From Pseudorasbora parva (taxonomy: Eukaryota; Chordata; Actinopteri; Cypriniformes; Gobionidae): 64,000 bases of DNA. The notes below the pieces were generated by a model. That model worked only from the letters and a program-made list of their open reading frames with translations. It was not told where the DNA came from and did no database searches. A program made the position numbers and the translations under genes. The stretch spans positions 15,268,713-15,332,712 of the forward strand of contig NC_090178.1 in assembly GCF_024679245.1 (NCBI RefSeq), in the 5' to 3' direction. Below are positions 20,769-33,621 of the stretch, one piece after another. How positions within the stretch are numbered: the stretch's first letter is position 1; each line of letters begins with the position of its first letter.

Positions 20769-23090
20769 CGTATGAATCACCAGTTTCTGTTAGCCAACAT
20801 TAAAGGGTACATACACACAGTTTATGCAGATCTCATGTTAATCTTGAGTGCCTATTGAGTAAAATTGCATCCTTCATATTTCCGAAGAGTCTATAGTTTT
20901 ATCATATTTATAAAAGACAGATACGCTGTACCCAGATAACTTTTGATTAACTACAGATTTGTGTTGTTTAAATTATATACACTTAAGTGCAGATTGCCAA
21001 CAAAATACAGACATTTGTTGCAGTTTCACTTGCTACTACGGAAAAACAAATGCATCTGTTCCCTTAACCCTGGGTTTTATGGAAAGCTGAACAAGGTTAT
21101 CTTTCCCTCACAACCAAAAACACACTTCTTTAGTGACATTGTTGATCTTGTGATCGAAAAACTAAATGACGGAAGCTATCGTAACCCAAACGGAGCTCGT
21201 CAATGGGCGCGCTCTTTCTCTGGCTCGGGTTGACGAGCGCAATCGTTCAGCCGGGAAAAGTGGCCATATAAGGAATTCTGCCCTTTATGATGTCATACAT
21301 GGCCTTTTTAAAAAAAACTTTCAAAATGAAATTGCACAGAAATTGGCACAGAATATGTTCAACACATTTTTTTTAAATCAAATGTAAATAAGTCAGAATG
21401 CATGAAATAGCGTTGTTGTTGCTTCTTAAATTGTTTAAAGTGCCCCTAATGCTCTGATTGACCAGATGGCACGGTCAATTACGATTGGTCTACCGCTTAC
21501 AGCGCTTTTTGTAAGCTAAAAAACAAGACAAAAACAGCACTATTACCGTAACTGAACTTCAGCTAAGTCTTCCTCACTCCTCAGCGAAAACTGTGAAGTG
21601 AGTTTTACTAAATCAATCTGAGCATGAGTCAGATGATTAAACAACTAGTTATTCAAGCCAAACCTCCACTGCAAAGGACGACTTGAGCATGTCGTTACTC
21701 AGTAATACACTAATTCTGAGGTACATTAGGAGATGTTGCCACTGTAATTCCTCACCATCAGCAATACCAAGTGTATGTTCATCAATAAACCGATATGTAT
21801 ATTTCTAATTTATTGAAGTGCACATGCAGGAACTGTATCAATACTGGTGCATATGTTAGCTGAGCACTAATGTTAATGAACGTTTTGAACACCCAGTAGT
21901 AAATATATACATCAATAATTATTCATACTTACAGGCTATGATTCTGAGGAGCAAGCTGGTCCAAACAAACTGGGTACTACTGACCCATCTTTCAAGAGCA
22001 AGTGTTTTGTGAATCCCGCATTGAACTCCGAGATTTAAGAAGAAGTAGTCAGTAAAATGATGTGCTTAAAGGCAAGCATTATGCAAATGTATGCAAATGT
22101 GATAGAGAACCGCAAAGCAGTGGGATTCAAATTTAAAGACTCGCTACAGATTCAAATTAGCTCGTTTCGGAGGTTCAGAATCAATTCTTTCTTTTGGGAC
22201 TCGATAACTTTATTTATCGAGCACTTTTTGACAACTTTGCAGAGCATTTACATGCACAAACAGCTATATTACGCACTGCATCAAAAAGGGAATATATTCA
22301 AAAAACCATGATAGGGCAATTTAAGCCAAACGATAAGCGCTTCATTGGTTAAATGAATGTGCAGCTGGCTTTAGGACAGGAAAACAATTACACATTACAT
22401 CTTACAATATCTATGTACTGGACAAAAAAAAAAAAAAAACTGTTAAAACAATGTGTTTCAGCAGAACATGATGAACAGTTCTGGTACTCTAATGTTCTTC
22501 TAAAAAAAAAGATTGCATTAACACTCACGATGTTCTTCCTCATACCTTTGACACTATGTCCCTCTGGACAGGAGACATTTCCAGTAAAATACTGTTTCAA
22601 GGTCTGAGAGTTCCATGAAGGTGATATGAGACCAATAACCATGTTTCCTGTTCCTTCCTATTCTAATAAAGATATTGCATCGTCAAGGAAACACTAATAT
22701 GCCACTGTGACTCATGCACCTCTTCGTGAGGAGATGAAAGGACACACATCATTTTTTGACTCATGAAGGACTGGACACATAAGCATCGTTTTCATTTCAG
22801 CCCCAATACAAACAAGTTCTTGAAAGAGTCTAAATTGGCTTCTCCAGGAAGAAATGTCCTGTTTAGAAACATCATGTTTGAACTTGGATTAGAAAAGGCA
22901 TACCTAGGGGATTTTTAATCCTTTGAGATTCATAAAACATTTAATTAATTGAATGTTGAATGTATGCATTGATTTTTAATTTATGAAATGTAGTATATAT
23001 GACAATAGCATTTTTTGATTTTGTTCTGTGTTTCTAAAGACATACGAAATAAAGATCAAGAAATATCTACTGTAAAACACAATTTACACG
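20769..23090. other. Mostly unique DNA with one TTAA-type tip
   Basis: At 21434 a TTAA followed by AGTGCCCCTAATGC resembles the start of a known type of TTAA element, but its partner end was not found. The rest shows no element boundaries, and the short open frames look random. Confidence 0.4.
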
Positions 23091-23094
23091 GTAA

Positions 23095-23200
23095 CATAAA
23101 CATGCAAGCAGTGTGCTAAATAATGTGAATAATGATAGCAACATGTTAAAACATGTCAGCAATATGATAAATCACGTTAGCAACATGCTAAAATGTATGA
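23095..23200. repeat. Short degenerate tandem repeat
   Basis: About five imperfect units resemble AACATGCTAAAA / AGCAACATGTTAAA in the order of 20-25 bp. This type of GCTAACATGCTAA minisatellite is common in cyprinids. Confidence 0.6.
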
Positions 23201-23726
23201 GGTAGGGGGGTGAGCAAGGGCACAATCTAATGCAGGGGTTACACGTATTTAAGTGTTACCAAAATTAAAAAGTTTTAGGATTACTGAAAAAGATTAGGAT
23301 TACTGAACATTTTTTAAACCATTGCAAAAGTGCATTTATTTTTTTTTAAATTAGACAAATCTGAATCTTATATCTGTTATTTAAAAGTTGATATAGTTTT
23401 TAAATGCTGATCTAACAACAGAATATTTAAAGTTTACAGTTGCTAATGTTGGGCACGTTGTAACATAGTGAACTATGATATTATATTCTATATTATGAAT
23501 TCTATTGTGAGTGCTGTAAAAAAAAAACTGTCTTTAAAAATTGAGTTGTATCTTGTATAACTTATAAAAAACTTATTTTGATAAGTTAAAACAATGTAAA
23601 AACACATGTTGTCATAACTTATTGAACATATAATGTTTTAAAGTGTGAGAAAAGGGTGAATAAAGACTGAGAGATGATGTTTATAAATTATTAATTATTA
23701 TTCTGTTTTTAACTATGTTGCTTACC

Positions 23727-24083
23727 TGTGTTTTGCGATGTGACGCATGCATTTTATGGCGTATTATGCATACGAATGCGTATCATATGCACGCGAAAAA
23801 CAGCGTGTCATAGACACGCCAAAATGAGTTTTGCCGTATACATTCCACGACATTGCACACTCGTACTATTTATACGCATTTTTGTGAGAATACCCTGATA
23901 TATATATCCCAGTGCTTCAGTTGTTCTCTGTCGGTCGTTGTTTACTGTAAAGAAGGGGTTCCTTTTGCTCAGTGTTATTTTGTTCCTGATTTTTGATCTT
24001 TATTGTTTTTCTTCATTAAATTCTCCACTGCATTTGGATCCTGCATCTCTGCCTGCCATCTATAATATCCTGGTTTCCTGACA
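23727..24083 (+). mobile_element. Possible solo LTR
   Basis: The right part (23900-24083) reads like an LTR 3' end: TTCTTCATTAAATTCTCCAC (a polyadenylation-like signal), then GCATTTGGATCCTGCATCTC and a terminal CCTGACA. The left part contains ATGCGTATCATATGCACGCG and ATACGCATTTTTGTG, partly similar to 39960-40030. No clear 5-bp duplication was seen. A decayed LTR is the likeliest reading. Confidence 0.35.
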
Positions 24084-25884
24084 TGTTACAATACGGGGCA
24101 TGTTGTCATATTTCACTTTCATTCTTTCAGAGTAAATAAAGAAAAAAAGTATACACTGTATTAATGAAACAAATCCATATATATATATAATTGTATTAGA
24201 CGTGTGAAATCAATGTGGAAAAAAAGAAATACTCTGAACCCCAAGGGATTTACACAAACTAAGAAAGTCAAAAAGTGTTAGGTTGTGCCCCGCTCTTCCC
24301 TATCCAACATTACACATATATTTTTTCCAGTTAATTAAGTGCATTATCAGTGCATTTTTTCAACATCATGGTATACTCACATATTTATACTACAAAATGC
24401 CGTAGAATAGAGCACAAGTACGCAAATTGGGACACACTTTATTTTAGTTTATTTTGTGCTTTAATGCAAATTCGGCCAAACAAAATTAAATTAAATGATT
24501 GACTTCACTTTGGCCCCACTGGCTTAAATCAGTAGAGGAATTTGCATAGCTGAGGTAGATTAAATAATTAAAAACATTTTAGCAAATTTCCCAACTGGCT
24601 CATTTTCTGAATTGTAAATGAACTAGCTTTCTATGTAAATAACAGGCTTGATGATTAAGATTATGACATCTCCACGGACGTAAAAAAACATGCTTACTCA
24701 CTTCACGCTGAAGCCTAATAACAATGCAGTGGTAATCACTGCTCCTGGCTTTGTCTGATCCTGCTCACTAGATCAATGTCAGGGTAAAATTAAAATCTGA
24801 CTCCAGGTCAAATGTCATTTCACACACCACATTCCTCACTTTGACAACGGAGCCTAAAACAACTCTCCCTGTCCATCTGCATAATCATTGCTGAATAGAG
24901 CTGGATAACTGCATGATATGTGGCGCACAGTACGGTCTGGTGGGACCCTGTAATCAGAGGAATTCATTTACAGTGACAGTGCACAGAGGGACCAGATTCA
25001 CCAATGCTGAGAGATGTATAGTTGATCTAGTAGAGGAATGGATTTATGGGATGTCAGCAACTCCAATATATGAGATGAAGTGCAGAAACCAAATTAAGTC
25101 TTTTCGAGAGCGATATTGATTCTGCCTCCTTTTTCAATTAACTGTTACATGAATCACAATATTATTTGCTTGATACTTTAACAGCCTCACACAACAATTT
25201 CAGACTAATATGCTCTAGGTCTATGAAAAATGTAAAAGATTTAACCATGATGGTGCTCTGTCATATTGACAATGCAGAAATATTGTTTATGGCGCATTTC
25301 CTTTCGCTTGCATCAGTTATAATGAAGAAGGAAAGGAGGATCGTCCCTATCAAATGAGATCTTGCACTCTTAAATGAAGCAAATAGTAACAAGATAAATA
25401 TTTGCTAGTCATAAAGGGATCTTTAGAAGGAGTTGACTGAAGGGTAACATAGCCTGCTTATAATTGATTTACGGCAGGGTGTATCCGTGTGCTCACATCT
25501 ACCAGGCAAGCTGTCTGTCCTGCTTTATCTTTATGTTCTGTGAAGGACCGGAGGCCACAAACACATTCTCTGCTGCTTCGAGAATCGAGATGCTCGCCTG
25601 CTATCTTTCACTGACTATGTGTTTTCACAGCTGAATGTATCTGAAGATAGATTCTGAGTATGAAACACACAAAAAACAACATAACTAATAATCTTTTACT
25701 CTGCAAAGTCTGAGGACTCTATAGCGCTGTTGACATTTTAAAGATTATTTTCCTTTGCTTTAACTTTGGAAGTGATTTAATTAGAGGAATTCACTAAGAA
25801 TGAATGCAACCACTAATAGTGTCATTAATGTTAACAAGACTTAATTCTGTGTGTCTTTGTTTGACATGTAGTATTTTACTAGTT

Positions 25885-25885
<1 letters not shown>
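24084..25885. other. Unique DNA, no gene recognised
   Basis: No repeat ends or coding exon are evident. The stretch 24700-25600 has balanced composition and no simple repeats, so it would be a place to look for conserved non-coding DNA. This is a guess from composition only. Confidence 0.4.

Positions 25886-25921
<36 letters not shown>
25886..25921. repeat. poly(T) run
   Basis: There are 36 consecutive T. It may mark the tail of an old reverse-strand retroposon, but no body was recognised to the right. Confidence 0.9.
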
Positions 25922-25924
<3 letters not shown>

Positions 25925-25959
25925 AACTTCTGGAGATAAAATGTACCCATGGTTAACAA

Positions 25960-26250
25960 CACTGTTCTTTTGAACTTTCTATTGATTAAAGAATCCTGAA
26001 CATTGATAATATCAACATTGATAATAACCATAAATGTTTCTTGAACAACAAATCATATTAGAATGATTTCGGAAGGTTCATGTGACACTGAAAACTGGAT
26101 TAATGATGCTAAACATTCAGCTTTGCATCGCAGAAATAAATTACATTTTAAAATATATTCAAATAGAATTTTTTTTTTCTGTGGTATTTTTATTCAAATA
26201 AATGCAGCACAAGAGACATCTTCTAAAAACATAATAAAAAAAATAAAATA

Positions 26251-26337
<87 letters not shown>

Positions 26338-26428
26338 GTTTTTAGAAGATGTCTCTTGTGCTGCATTTATTTGAATAAAAATACCACAAAAAAAATTATA
26401 TTTGAATATATTTTAAAATGTAATTTAT
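25960..26428. repeat. Interspersed repeat ending in a large palindrome around (TA)n
   Basis: The left part (ATTAGAATGATTTCGGAAGG, CATGTGACACTGAAAACTGG) is a very abundant cyprinid repeat. Its end (26135-26235) is repeated inverted at 26334-26428, sharing ATGCAGCACAAGAGACATCT inverted. The centre is an ~80-bp (TA)n array at 26253-26333. The arms are nearly identical over about 95 bp, so the locus could extrude as a cruciform. Confidence 0.85.
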
Positions 26429-26435
26429 ATATAAT

Positions 26436-26436
26436 G

Positions 26437-26480
<44 letters not shown>
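26436..26480. repeat. (TA)n microsatellite
   Basis: This is a second TA run of about 45 bp, immediately right of the palindrome. Confidence 0.9.
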
Positions 26481-26483
<3 letters not shown>

Positions 26484-26675
26484 CTTTTACAACCATTGTT
26501 CCCTGATGGAGGAAACGGAGACGTTATGTCCCTCCATCTCGGCTCCACAGCACAAACCTAATAACTAAGTGGATGCAGGCTGGCAACTTATATACACGTA
26601 TGAACAAGGGAGTGGCTAGGCATATTTCACTGGCCATTTTTTTAAAACTCGGAGGTGTGTGGGGCTCCCAAGTAA

Positions 26676-27288
26676 GGCCCCGTCCACACGGAGACGTGTT
26701 TAGTATAAATTTTGTACAGTATCAGCATTTTGTCCACACGGATCCAGCGTTTTGGAAGCATGAATCTGATATTTTCTGAAACCGGGTCCCAGAGTCGATA
26801 AATCTGAAAACGACAATCTTACATTTTCGTGTGTACAGCCAAACTGTATATTTTGCAAAACGGTGATGATTTCAAAACGGTCATCACACAGTACGTCAAG
26901 CACAGTGAAAGAGTTAAGGGAAACAACTACGGGCACTCGGCATGCGCACATCAATATTGCGTCATTTAATTACCGTATTTGCATTATTGTAAGGGTGGGT
27001 TTAGGATTGGGGTAGGTGTAGTCGTTCATAAAACACATCTGTTAAGTAGCAAATTTATTATTTTATCGTGAGATTTTGCCTCACCTCCTACCACTGCTAT
27101 ACCCCTTCTAGCCACAAGTCTTCTTTTAAGTGTATTTCTGTGGCCACACACTGGCCTATAATAATTACAGCACCACACACTGGCCTGGCGTGTATACTAC
27201 ATCATTTTGAGTCAGTGCCAGTTTCTTGAAACGAGGGGAAAAAAAGATTGGATTGGGAAAGTTCTGGCATCGTGTGGACTAAGACCCC
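26676..27288. mobile_element. Probable DNA-transposon MITE (GGCCCCGTCCACACGG type)
   Basis: The left end GGCCCCGTCCACACGGAGAC is a frequent MITE start in cyprinids. The right end CGTGTGGACTAAGACCCC is an imperfect inverted match. The flanks are TAA and TTA, which do not agree, so the duplication is uncertain. The interior contains ACACGGATCCAGCGTTTTGG. Confidence 0.5.
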
Positions 27289-28080
27289 TTATGTCAGTCG
27301 ACATAACGTCAAAAGTGACTGACAGAAAGGGAAATCAATTTGGTACTTGCAAAATGTGTGAACTCTTTATGTTAACTCCACTTGTACAGATAAGTGGTGG
27401 TGTGAGAATGAAACCTTCGGAAATGTAATTTAGCGCTGAAATTTAAGCTAAACACTAACACTACTCAACTGGAGTACGCGCAGCTGCTATTAGTGTATCG
27501 ATACAGAGGAAAATGAGATATCTAGAATATAATTTTAGATATCTAGAACTAGAAGATAGTTGCAATGCAACAGTCCTTAATAAAAAACAGCCCCTCAACA
27601 CTTTACTTTTATGAGTGTCTGCTGAGAGGTTAGGAGAGGTGGAAGCATAGCTGTAAGCAAGTGTCATTTTGTAATTACCTTTCTTTTGAATATCTGGGTT
27701 TTGTGTTAAAAGTTGCTCCACGCATTCTACTTATCATTATTTAAAAGCCTCCGAAATACTTTCCAGCCTTTGTTGAGGACTTTATAAAGCTTTTATCAGC
27801 AATCTCTTCTGGGTTTGACTGGTGAACCATTGCTGGGGATTTTAATATTCACATTGACAATGCTGAATCCAGTAGCCTACAGCAAAAGATCTCATGACTG
27901 TTCTTAACACCTTTGATTTGTCTCTGCATATAAATAGACCCACACACAATCGTGGACAATCTAGATTTACTTATCAGTAAGGGTCTAAACATTTTATCGA
28001 TTGTTATTAAGGACGTAGCCCCGTCTGATCCTTTTTGTATTTTCTTTGATATACCGATCTCTCCTGCTTTCATGAGTACG

Positions 28081-28365
28081 TGTAAATGATCAGGCAGAGC
28101 AGAGGATCTAAATGCAGTAAAAAAAAAGATAAAACTTCGAAAAAAACTAGGATCAGGTACACTTGAGGAAATGCCACACATCCACAACAACTGAGTAACA
28201 CAAGTACGATATACACACATGAAAGATAACAAGATCATAAGGGTGCATGGTAAATGGGAAACACCTGGGAAAACTAATCAACATAAAAACTGCAAAGGGC
28301 TCCAAAACATGGCACAAGACAGGAAATAACAAAAGAGTCCACAAACACACAGGGATATTATGACA
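28081..28365 (-). mobile_element. Probable solo LTR inside the L2 LINE
   Basis: On the reverse strand the insert starts TGTCATAATATCCCTG and ends CTGATCATTTACA, the TG...CA pattern of an LTR. It contains GTTATTTCCTGTCTTGTGCC and CACCTGGGTGTTTCC-like words common in Gypsy-type LTRs of fish. Homology to the LINE stops before it and resumes after it with CCTGCCATTGAAGC. A 5-bp duplication could not be verified. Confidence 0.5.
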
Positions 28366-29496
28366 CCTGCCATTGAAGCTAGATCTGTCTCTGTCAAAAG
28401 AGATGTTTAAATATAAGCACTAGTGTACTTTTTATGAAGGCCATATCTCTGGCACCAAAAATATCTGTAGACTTTTTCTCCTTGATTACTTTAACTTAAA
28501 TGTCAAGAATGGTATTGATGACATTGCTCCTGTGAAAGTCAGGAAAAAGAATGACAGTTTAAAGTATTGAAAGAAAATGCAGGAAAGCTGAGCGCATGTG
28601 GCGGAAGACAAAACCTGTAGTCCATTATCTTTAAAGACAGCTTTCATGCTTTCAATAATGTTAAACTACGGAAAGCCAGACAAACCTTCTTCTCAAATAT
28701 TATAAACAGCAACTTAAACAACACCCACACTCTTTTTGCTACTGTAGCGTGACCAACAAACCCCTCAAGTCACATTCCCAGTGAATTGTTCCTTGAAAGC
28801 AAATGCAATGTTTGCCTTCAATTTTTCTGAGAAGATTAATAATACCAGACAGGCGATCAGTATATCCTCATGTCGTGCTAAGGTCAGACAGTATCATCCA
28901 CAATTTCAGAAATTAGTCACTATGTCTGATTTTGTGGCAATTGAGGGTAGAAACATTTAGGAAGAAACAGTATAGCACTTTAAAGCCCTTGACACACTCC
29001 CCACGTTTTTTTCCCCTTCAAAATCTGTGTTTAACTGTTTAGAAGCTGATCTGAAATGATTTCTCCTAGAAATGATTGGTGTTGGTTGAGGAGGTTCCCC
29101 CCTTCTATATATAAAACGATTTGAGTGCCCAGAAAAGCACTTTATAAATGTAACAAATTATAATAATAAAAACAATCTGCAATCTGTATAGCACCGTATT
29201 GAGCAACTACAGACCAATCTCAAATCTTCCCTTCATAGGCAAGACAATTGAAGAAGTTGTTTTCAATCAGCTTCTTAAGATCAAATGGACATTTGGACAT
29301 CACAGCACATAAAAGATAATGAATTATATTCGCCCGATACAGGCAAATGATCTCAGTGCTGCATCTGACACTGTCAATCACAACATTTTTCTTGACAGGC
29401 TGGAAAACTGGGTCGGGTTTTCTGGAATGGTCCTAAAATGGTTCTTACATAGAAGGGATAACCTCATGAGGAGACCATAAGTCTGAGAGGACATCC

Positions 29497-30249
29497 ATGA
29501 CGTGCGGAGTCTCAATTCTTACGCCACTCCTATTTAACCTCTATATGCCCCCACTGAGCCAAATAATGAGAAAGAACCAAATTGCTTCCCACAGCTATGT
29601 AGACGACACACAGATCTACGTAGCCCTATTGCCTAATGACTGCAGCCCCATTGACCCCATGTGCAAATGCATTGCATTTGGAAACAAAGATAAAAGGCTT
29701 AAGGTGAACGCACACCATGACACTAGAGGTGTAAAAACAAAAAATGAAGTCAGGAATCTCGAGTTGACTTTAGAGTCGTGCCTTAGTTTCAGTAGTCATG
29801 TAAAAGCAATAACTAAATCAGCATGCTATCATCTCAAAAATATTTCAAGAATTAGATGCTTTGTTTGCAGACAAGACTTTCATCACCAGCAGGGTGTCCT
29901 CTCCGGCCTTCCCAAAAAGGCCATTAGACAGCTGCAGCTCATTCAGAACACTTCTGCCAGGATTTTGAGAGGAACCAGAAAATATGACCATATCACACCA
30001 GTCCTAAGGTCTTTACGCTGGCTCCCAGTTACATTTAGAATTTATTTTAAAGTATTTGTCTATAAATCACTCAATGGCCTGGGATCTCAATACATTTCAG
30101 ATATGCTGATTATATTTGAAAAGATCACTAAGATGATTAGGATCAAGTCACTTACAAATAAGCAAGGAGTGTCTGCTTTGAGCTTTTATGAAAGCCAAAG
30201 CTGGAACCGGCTTCCAGAACAGATCAGATGTGCAGTAGTCCAACAGTAG
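29497..30249 (+). pseudogene. L2-type reverse transcriptase, C-terminal half
   Basis: The open frame has 250 codons, but its ATG is internal. It begins just before the block SILTPLLFNLYMPPLSQI, followed by the catalytic YVDDTQIYV box at about residue 35 (YADD in most relatives). It then has LELTLESCLSFSSHVKAI, the IRQLQLIQNTSARILRG and HITPVLRSLRWLPVTFRI segments, and SWNRLPEQIR. Fingers motifs upstream are in other frames. The frame closes early at VVQQ, where a 1-bp shift would continue into VTFKSRLKSHLF. A degraded non-functional copy. Confidence 0.85.
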
Positions 30250-30310
30250 TCACATTCAAATCCAGACTCAAAAGTCATCTGTTTACTGAAAGTCCAACTG
30301 ATTGACCTTT

Positions 30311-31037
30311 ATTTTATCATATTTTCCTTCTTTTAATTTGTTGTATTAATTCTTTAATTTAACCTTTTTATATAACCTTTTTATTTTTAGTCTGGAAAAA
30401 AAGGGGGACCATAGTGTGTGTATGGGGGAGGGAGGGCATAGTGGTTGATCTGGCTCTGTGGTAATGTACCGTTGTTAAGAAGTTTCTGGAAGAGAAATTG
30501 TTGTAACTGTGAGGGTGATTAATCGAAGCTTGGACTGAAATCAGGGGCCTGGAGCGTTTACTTTTAAAAAAAAAATTGAGTGTTCAAAGCAGGCCAGGTC
30601 CTAGCTTTGCCAGGCCGGTTTTAGGTGAAAGATTGGATCTGCTGGGACTGTCCGACAAAATATTTAGGCGTGCTGAAAGAAATTCAGAGAAAGAGACAAC
30701 CAGCATGGGGAAGGGGGGGGGGGGGGGGTCCCAGAACAAGTGGGGAAATTAATTAGACAAACATAAATTATTCTGGAATGTTAATTGGGAAAATGAGAGA
30801 TAAAACCATGTTGATGGTCTGAGTCTGTGGTAGAATAGTGAGTTTAATGTGAAGATTTGGTCAGGGACCAAATTTCCTCTTCCTGTCCAATTTAAGGTGA
30901 AAAATCTGATCTATTGCAGATATCCAATAGATTACTTAGGTGTGCCGAAAAAAGACCACAGACACATAATACAATCAACATGGGAAAAGCTCACAGTAAA
31001 ACCAACTGTGAAAAATATGATACACCGGTCTTTTACC
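30311..31037. other. LINE-adjacent DNA with a ~110-bp direct repeat
   Basis: Segments at about 30596-30710 and 30885-30985 share GGTGAAA.ATxxGATCTxxTG and TTAGGxGTGxxGAAA in the same order. These could be duplicated 3' UTR pieces of the LINE. A 16-bp G run lies at 30713-30728. Confidence 0.45.
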
Positions 31038-32256
31038 ACTTACCTAAACCTTTTATTAGGATTATTGAGAACACCATACTAATACTGTGTTGACCCCCTT
31101 TCACCTTCAGAACTGCCTTAATTCTACGTGGCATTGATTCAAAAAGGGTCTGAAAGCATTCTTTAGAAATGTTGACCCATATTGATAGGATAGCATCTTG
31201 CAGTTGATGGAGATTTGTGGGATGCACATCCAGGGCACGAAGCTCCCATTCCACCACATCTCAAAAATGCTCTATTGGGTTGAAATCTGGTGACTGTGGG
31301 GGGCCATTTTAGTTCAGTGAACTCACATGTTCAAGAAACCAATTTGAAATTATTCAAGCTTTGTGACATGGAGCATTATCCTGCTGGAAGTAGCCATCAG
31401 AGGATGGGTACATGGTGGTCATAAAGGGGTGGACATGGTCAGAAACAATGCTCAGGTAGGCCGTGGCATTTAAACGATGCCCAATTGGCACTAAGGGGCC
31501 TAAAGTGTGTCAAGAAAAATCACCTACACCATTACACCACCACCAGCTTGCACGGTGGTAACAAGGCATGATGGATCCATGTTCTCATTCTGTTAACACC
31601 AAATTCTGACTCTACGATCTGAATGTCTTAACAGAAATCGAGACTCGTCAGACCAGGCAACATTTTTCCAGTTTTTAACTGTCCAATTTTGGTGAGCTTG
31701 TGCAAATTGTAGCCTCTTCTTCCTATTTGTAGTAGAGATGAGTGGTACCCAGTGGGGTCTTCTACTGTTGTAGCCCATCCGCCTCAACGTTGTGCGTGTT
31801 GTGGCTTCACAAATGCTCTGCTGCATACCTCAGTTGTAACGAGTGGTTATTTCAGTCAAAGTTGCTCTTCTATCAGCTTGAATCAGTCGGCCCATTCTCC
31901 TCTGACCTCTAGCATCAACAAGGAATTTTCCCACAGGACTGCCGCATACTGGATGTTTTTCCCGTTTCACACCATTCTTTGTAAACCCTAGAAATGGCTG
32001 TGCATGAAAATCCCAGTAACTAAGCAGATTGTGAAATACTCAGACCGGCCCGTCTGGCACCAACAACCATGCCACGGTCAAAATTGCTTAAATCTCCTTT
32101 CTTTCATATTCTGACATTCAGTTTGGAGTTCGGGAGATTGTCTTGATCAGGACCACACCCCTAAATGTATTGAAGCAACTGCCATTTGATTGGTTGATTA
32201 GATAATTTAATTAATGAGAAATTTAACAGGTGTTCCTAATAATCCTTTAGGTGAGT
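31038..32256 (-). mobile_element. Tc1-like transposon, near full length, mutated
   Basis: The left end (TTACCTAAACC, TTATTAGGATTATTGAGAAC) and the right end (GTTCCTAATAATCCTTTAGG, TGAGT) are inverted partners. On the reverse strand the transposase order is recognisable. An N-terminal helix-turn-helix region is followed by NVAWSDESRFLLRHSDRRVR with the first catalytic Asp at about 31645. FQQDNAPCHKA-like sequence with the second Asp is near 31380, and SPDFNPIEHF with the Glu near 31280. Stops and frameshifts break it. A shorter copy lies at 121-956. Confidence 0.9.
31593..31826 (-). pseudogene. Tc1 transposase fragment (first catalytic Asp)
   Basis: The 77-codon open part starts MQQSICEATTRTTLRRMG, the second DNA-binding helix region. 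It continues through FAQAHQNWTVKNWKNVAWS and DESRF, in which D is the first residue of the DD34E triad. The frame stops at RIWC. The next coding parts are in other frames, so no full-length enzyme can be made. Confidence 0.8.
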
Positions 32257-32260
32257 TTTT

Positions 32261-32261
<1 letters not shown>

Positions 32262-32352
<91 letters not shown>
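32262..32352. repeat. (TA)n microsatellite
   Basis: About 90 bp of TA lie between the Tc1 right end and a ZBED hAT element. The hAT duplications fall inside this run. Confidence 0.95.
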
Positions 32353-32355
<3 letters not shown>

Positions 32356-32548
32356 GGCCGGGACTTTAACGCGTTAATTAAGATTCATTAATTACGTGAC
32401 TTTAACGCGTTAATTAATTACGCAAAAAAATAAAAAATTTAACCGCATTTATTTTTGCACCGCGGAACGTTTTTCAATGAATCAGTTTCGACGGACCGAT
32501 TATACTGGAACACCAACTAGCGCGACAACGACGACAACAAACCATGGG

Positions 32549-32664
32549 TGCGTCTCAATCAGCTCCCTAGTTCAGTAGTCAGGGCCCTGATCAGGGAGTC
32601 AGCCCATTGACTTATGTCTTGATCAGTGCCCTGACTAGGGAACTAGGGAGCTGATTGAGACGCA
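32549..32664. mobile_element. Fold-back MITE nested in the hAT 5' region
   Basis: Two inverted arms of about 37 bp start TGCGTCTCAATCAGCTCCCT on each side, with inner CAGTAGTCAGGGC / CCTAGTCAGGGC. It sits immediately before the ATG that begins the MSEHERADES reading. A short CATGG/GGCATG ambiguity prevents assigning the duplication. Confidence 0.75.
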
Positions 32665-32668
32665 GGGC

Positions 32669-32891
32669 ATGAGTGAACATGAACGAGCTGATGAGAGCGC
32701 TTTGCTTGGCCCCGTGGATGGGAAATTTTGTTTTAAAAAAACGAAAGAATGGAAGCGTCGTCAAGAGCAGGGTTGTGTGCAAGCTATACAACAAGGAATT
32801 TGCGTATCACCGCAGCACATTGAGCCTCAAATATCACAAATATGCTTTTGCTAAACTTAATGGCAAACATTGCGCTGGTCTGCTGGACTGA
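32669..32891 (+). pseudogene. BED-finger transposase N-terminus, frameshifted
   Basis: From the ATG at 32669, one frame gives MSEHERADESALLGPVDGKF, and a shifted frame continues KSRVVCKLYNKEFAYHRST and LSLKYHKYAF. The order VVCKL(C)...FAYHRSTSSLKYHL is the Cys pair and the His region of a BED zinc finger in hAT transposases. The second Cys is Tyr here, so zinc binding is lost. The catalytic domain is deleted. Confidence 0.7.
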
Positions 32892-33089
32892 AATAAATAA
32901 ACAATATTTTGTTGATTAAGCTTATGTTTTCAGTCATTATTCAATGGTATACTAAAAATACATGTGAAAAATTACTTCTCATTGTTCTCAGGTCAAATAT
33001 TTATATGCGATTAAAATGCGATTAATTTCGACTAATTAATTACAAAGCCTCTAATTAATTAGATTAATTTTTTTAATCGAGTCCCGGCC

Positions 33090-33331
<242 letters not shown>

Positions 33332-33621
33332 GGGTGTAACGATACGCGTATTCGTATTGAACCGTTCGGTACGAGGCTTTCGGTTCGGTACGCGGTACGC
33401 ATTATGAACCGAACGGTTCTTGGACAAATTTTTGGAAAATAAAAAAAGTCTGTGAAATATAATAATATGCGTTCAACAAGGTAGCCCAATAGCCAAAACG
33501 ACATAAAAGGCAATGCCCCTGACACCGCCGAAGTGAAAGGAAAAAAAACCACCAAATATGTTTTAGGCTGCTCAGTCTGGTGCTCGCTTACTCAGGCTAC
33601 GCGCTGAATGCTCGTCGCAAA

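Larger units (their letters stand above)
27765..30310 (+). mobile_element. Decayed L2-type LINE (endonuclease and reverse transcriptase)
   Basis: Forward-strand remnants lie in the order expected for L2/CR1-type elements. An endonuclease part with AGDFNIHIDN is at 27835-27862, and RPTHNRG plus LDLLISKGLN and IVIKDVAPSD at 27934-28025. EARSVSVKR follows near 28380 and LLESKCNVFAFNFSEKINNT near 28790. YRPISNLPFIGKTIE is near 29207, DTVNHNIFLDRLENWVGF near 29370 and YVDDTQIY at 29599. Many frameshifts and stops are present. The C-terminal VTFKSRLKSHLFT ends near 30303. An LTR fragment (28081-28365) and perhaps a SINE-like tail (29095-29160) interrupt it. Confidence 0.85.

Noticed and set aside
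28153..28350. 65-codon reverse frame and the overlapping 129-codon frame
   Set aside because: They run across a solo-LTR-like insert and antisense to decayed LINE endonuclease. No homologue is recognised.
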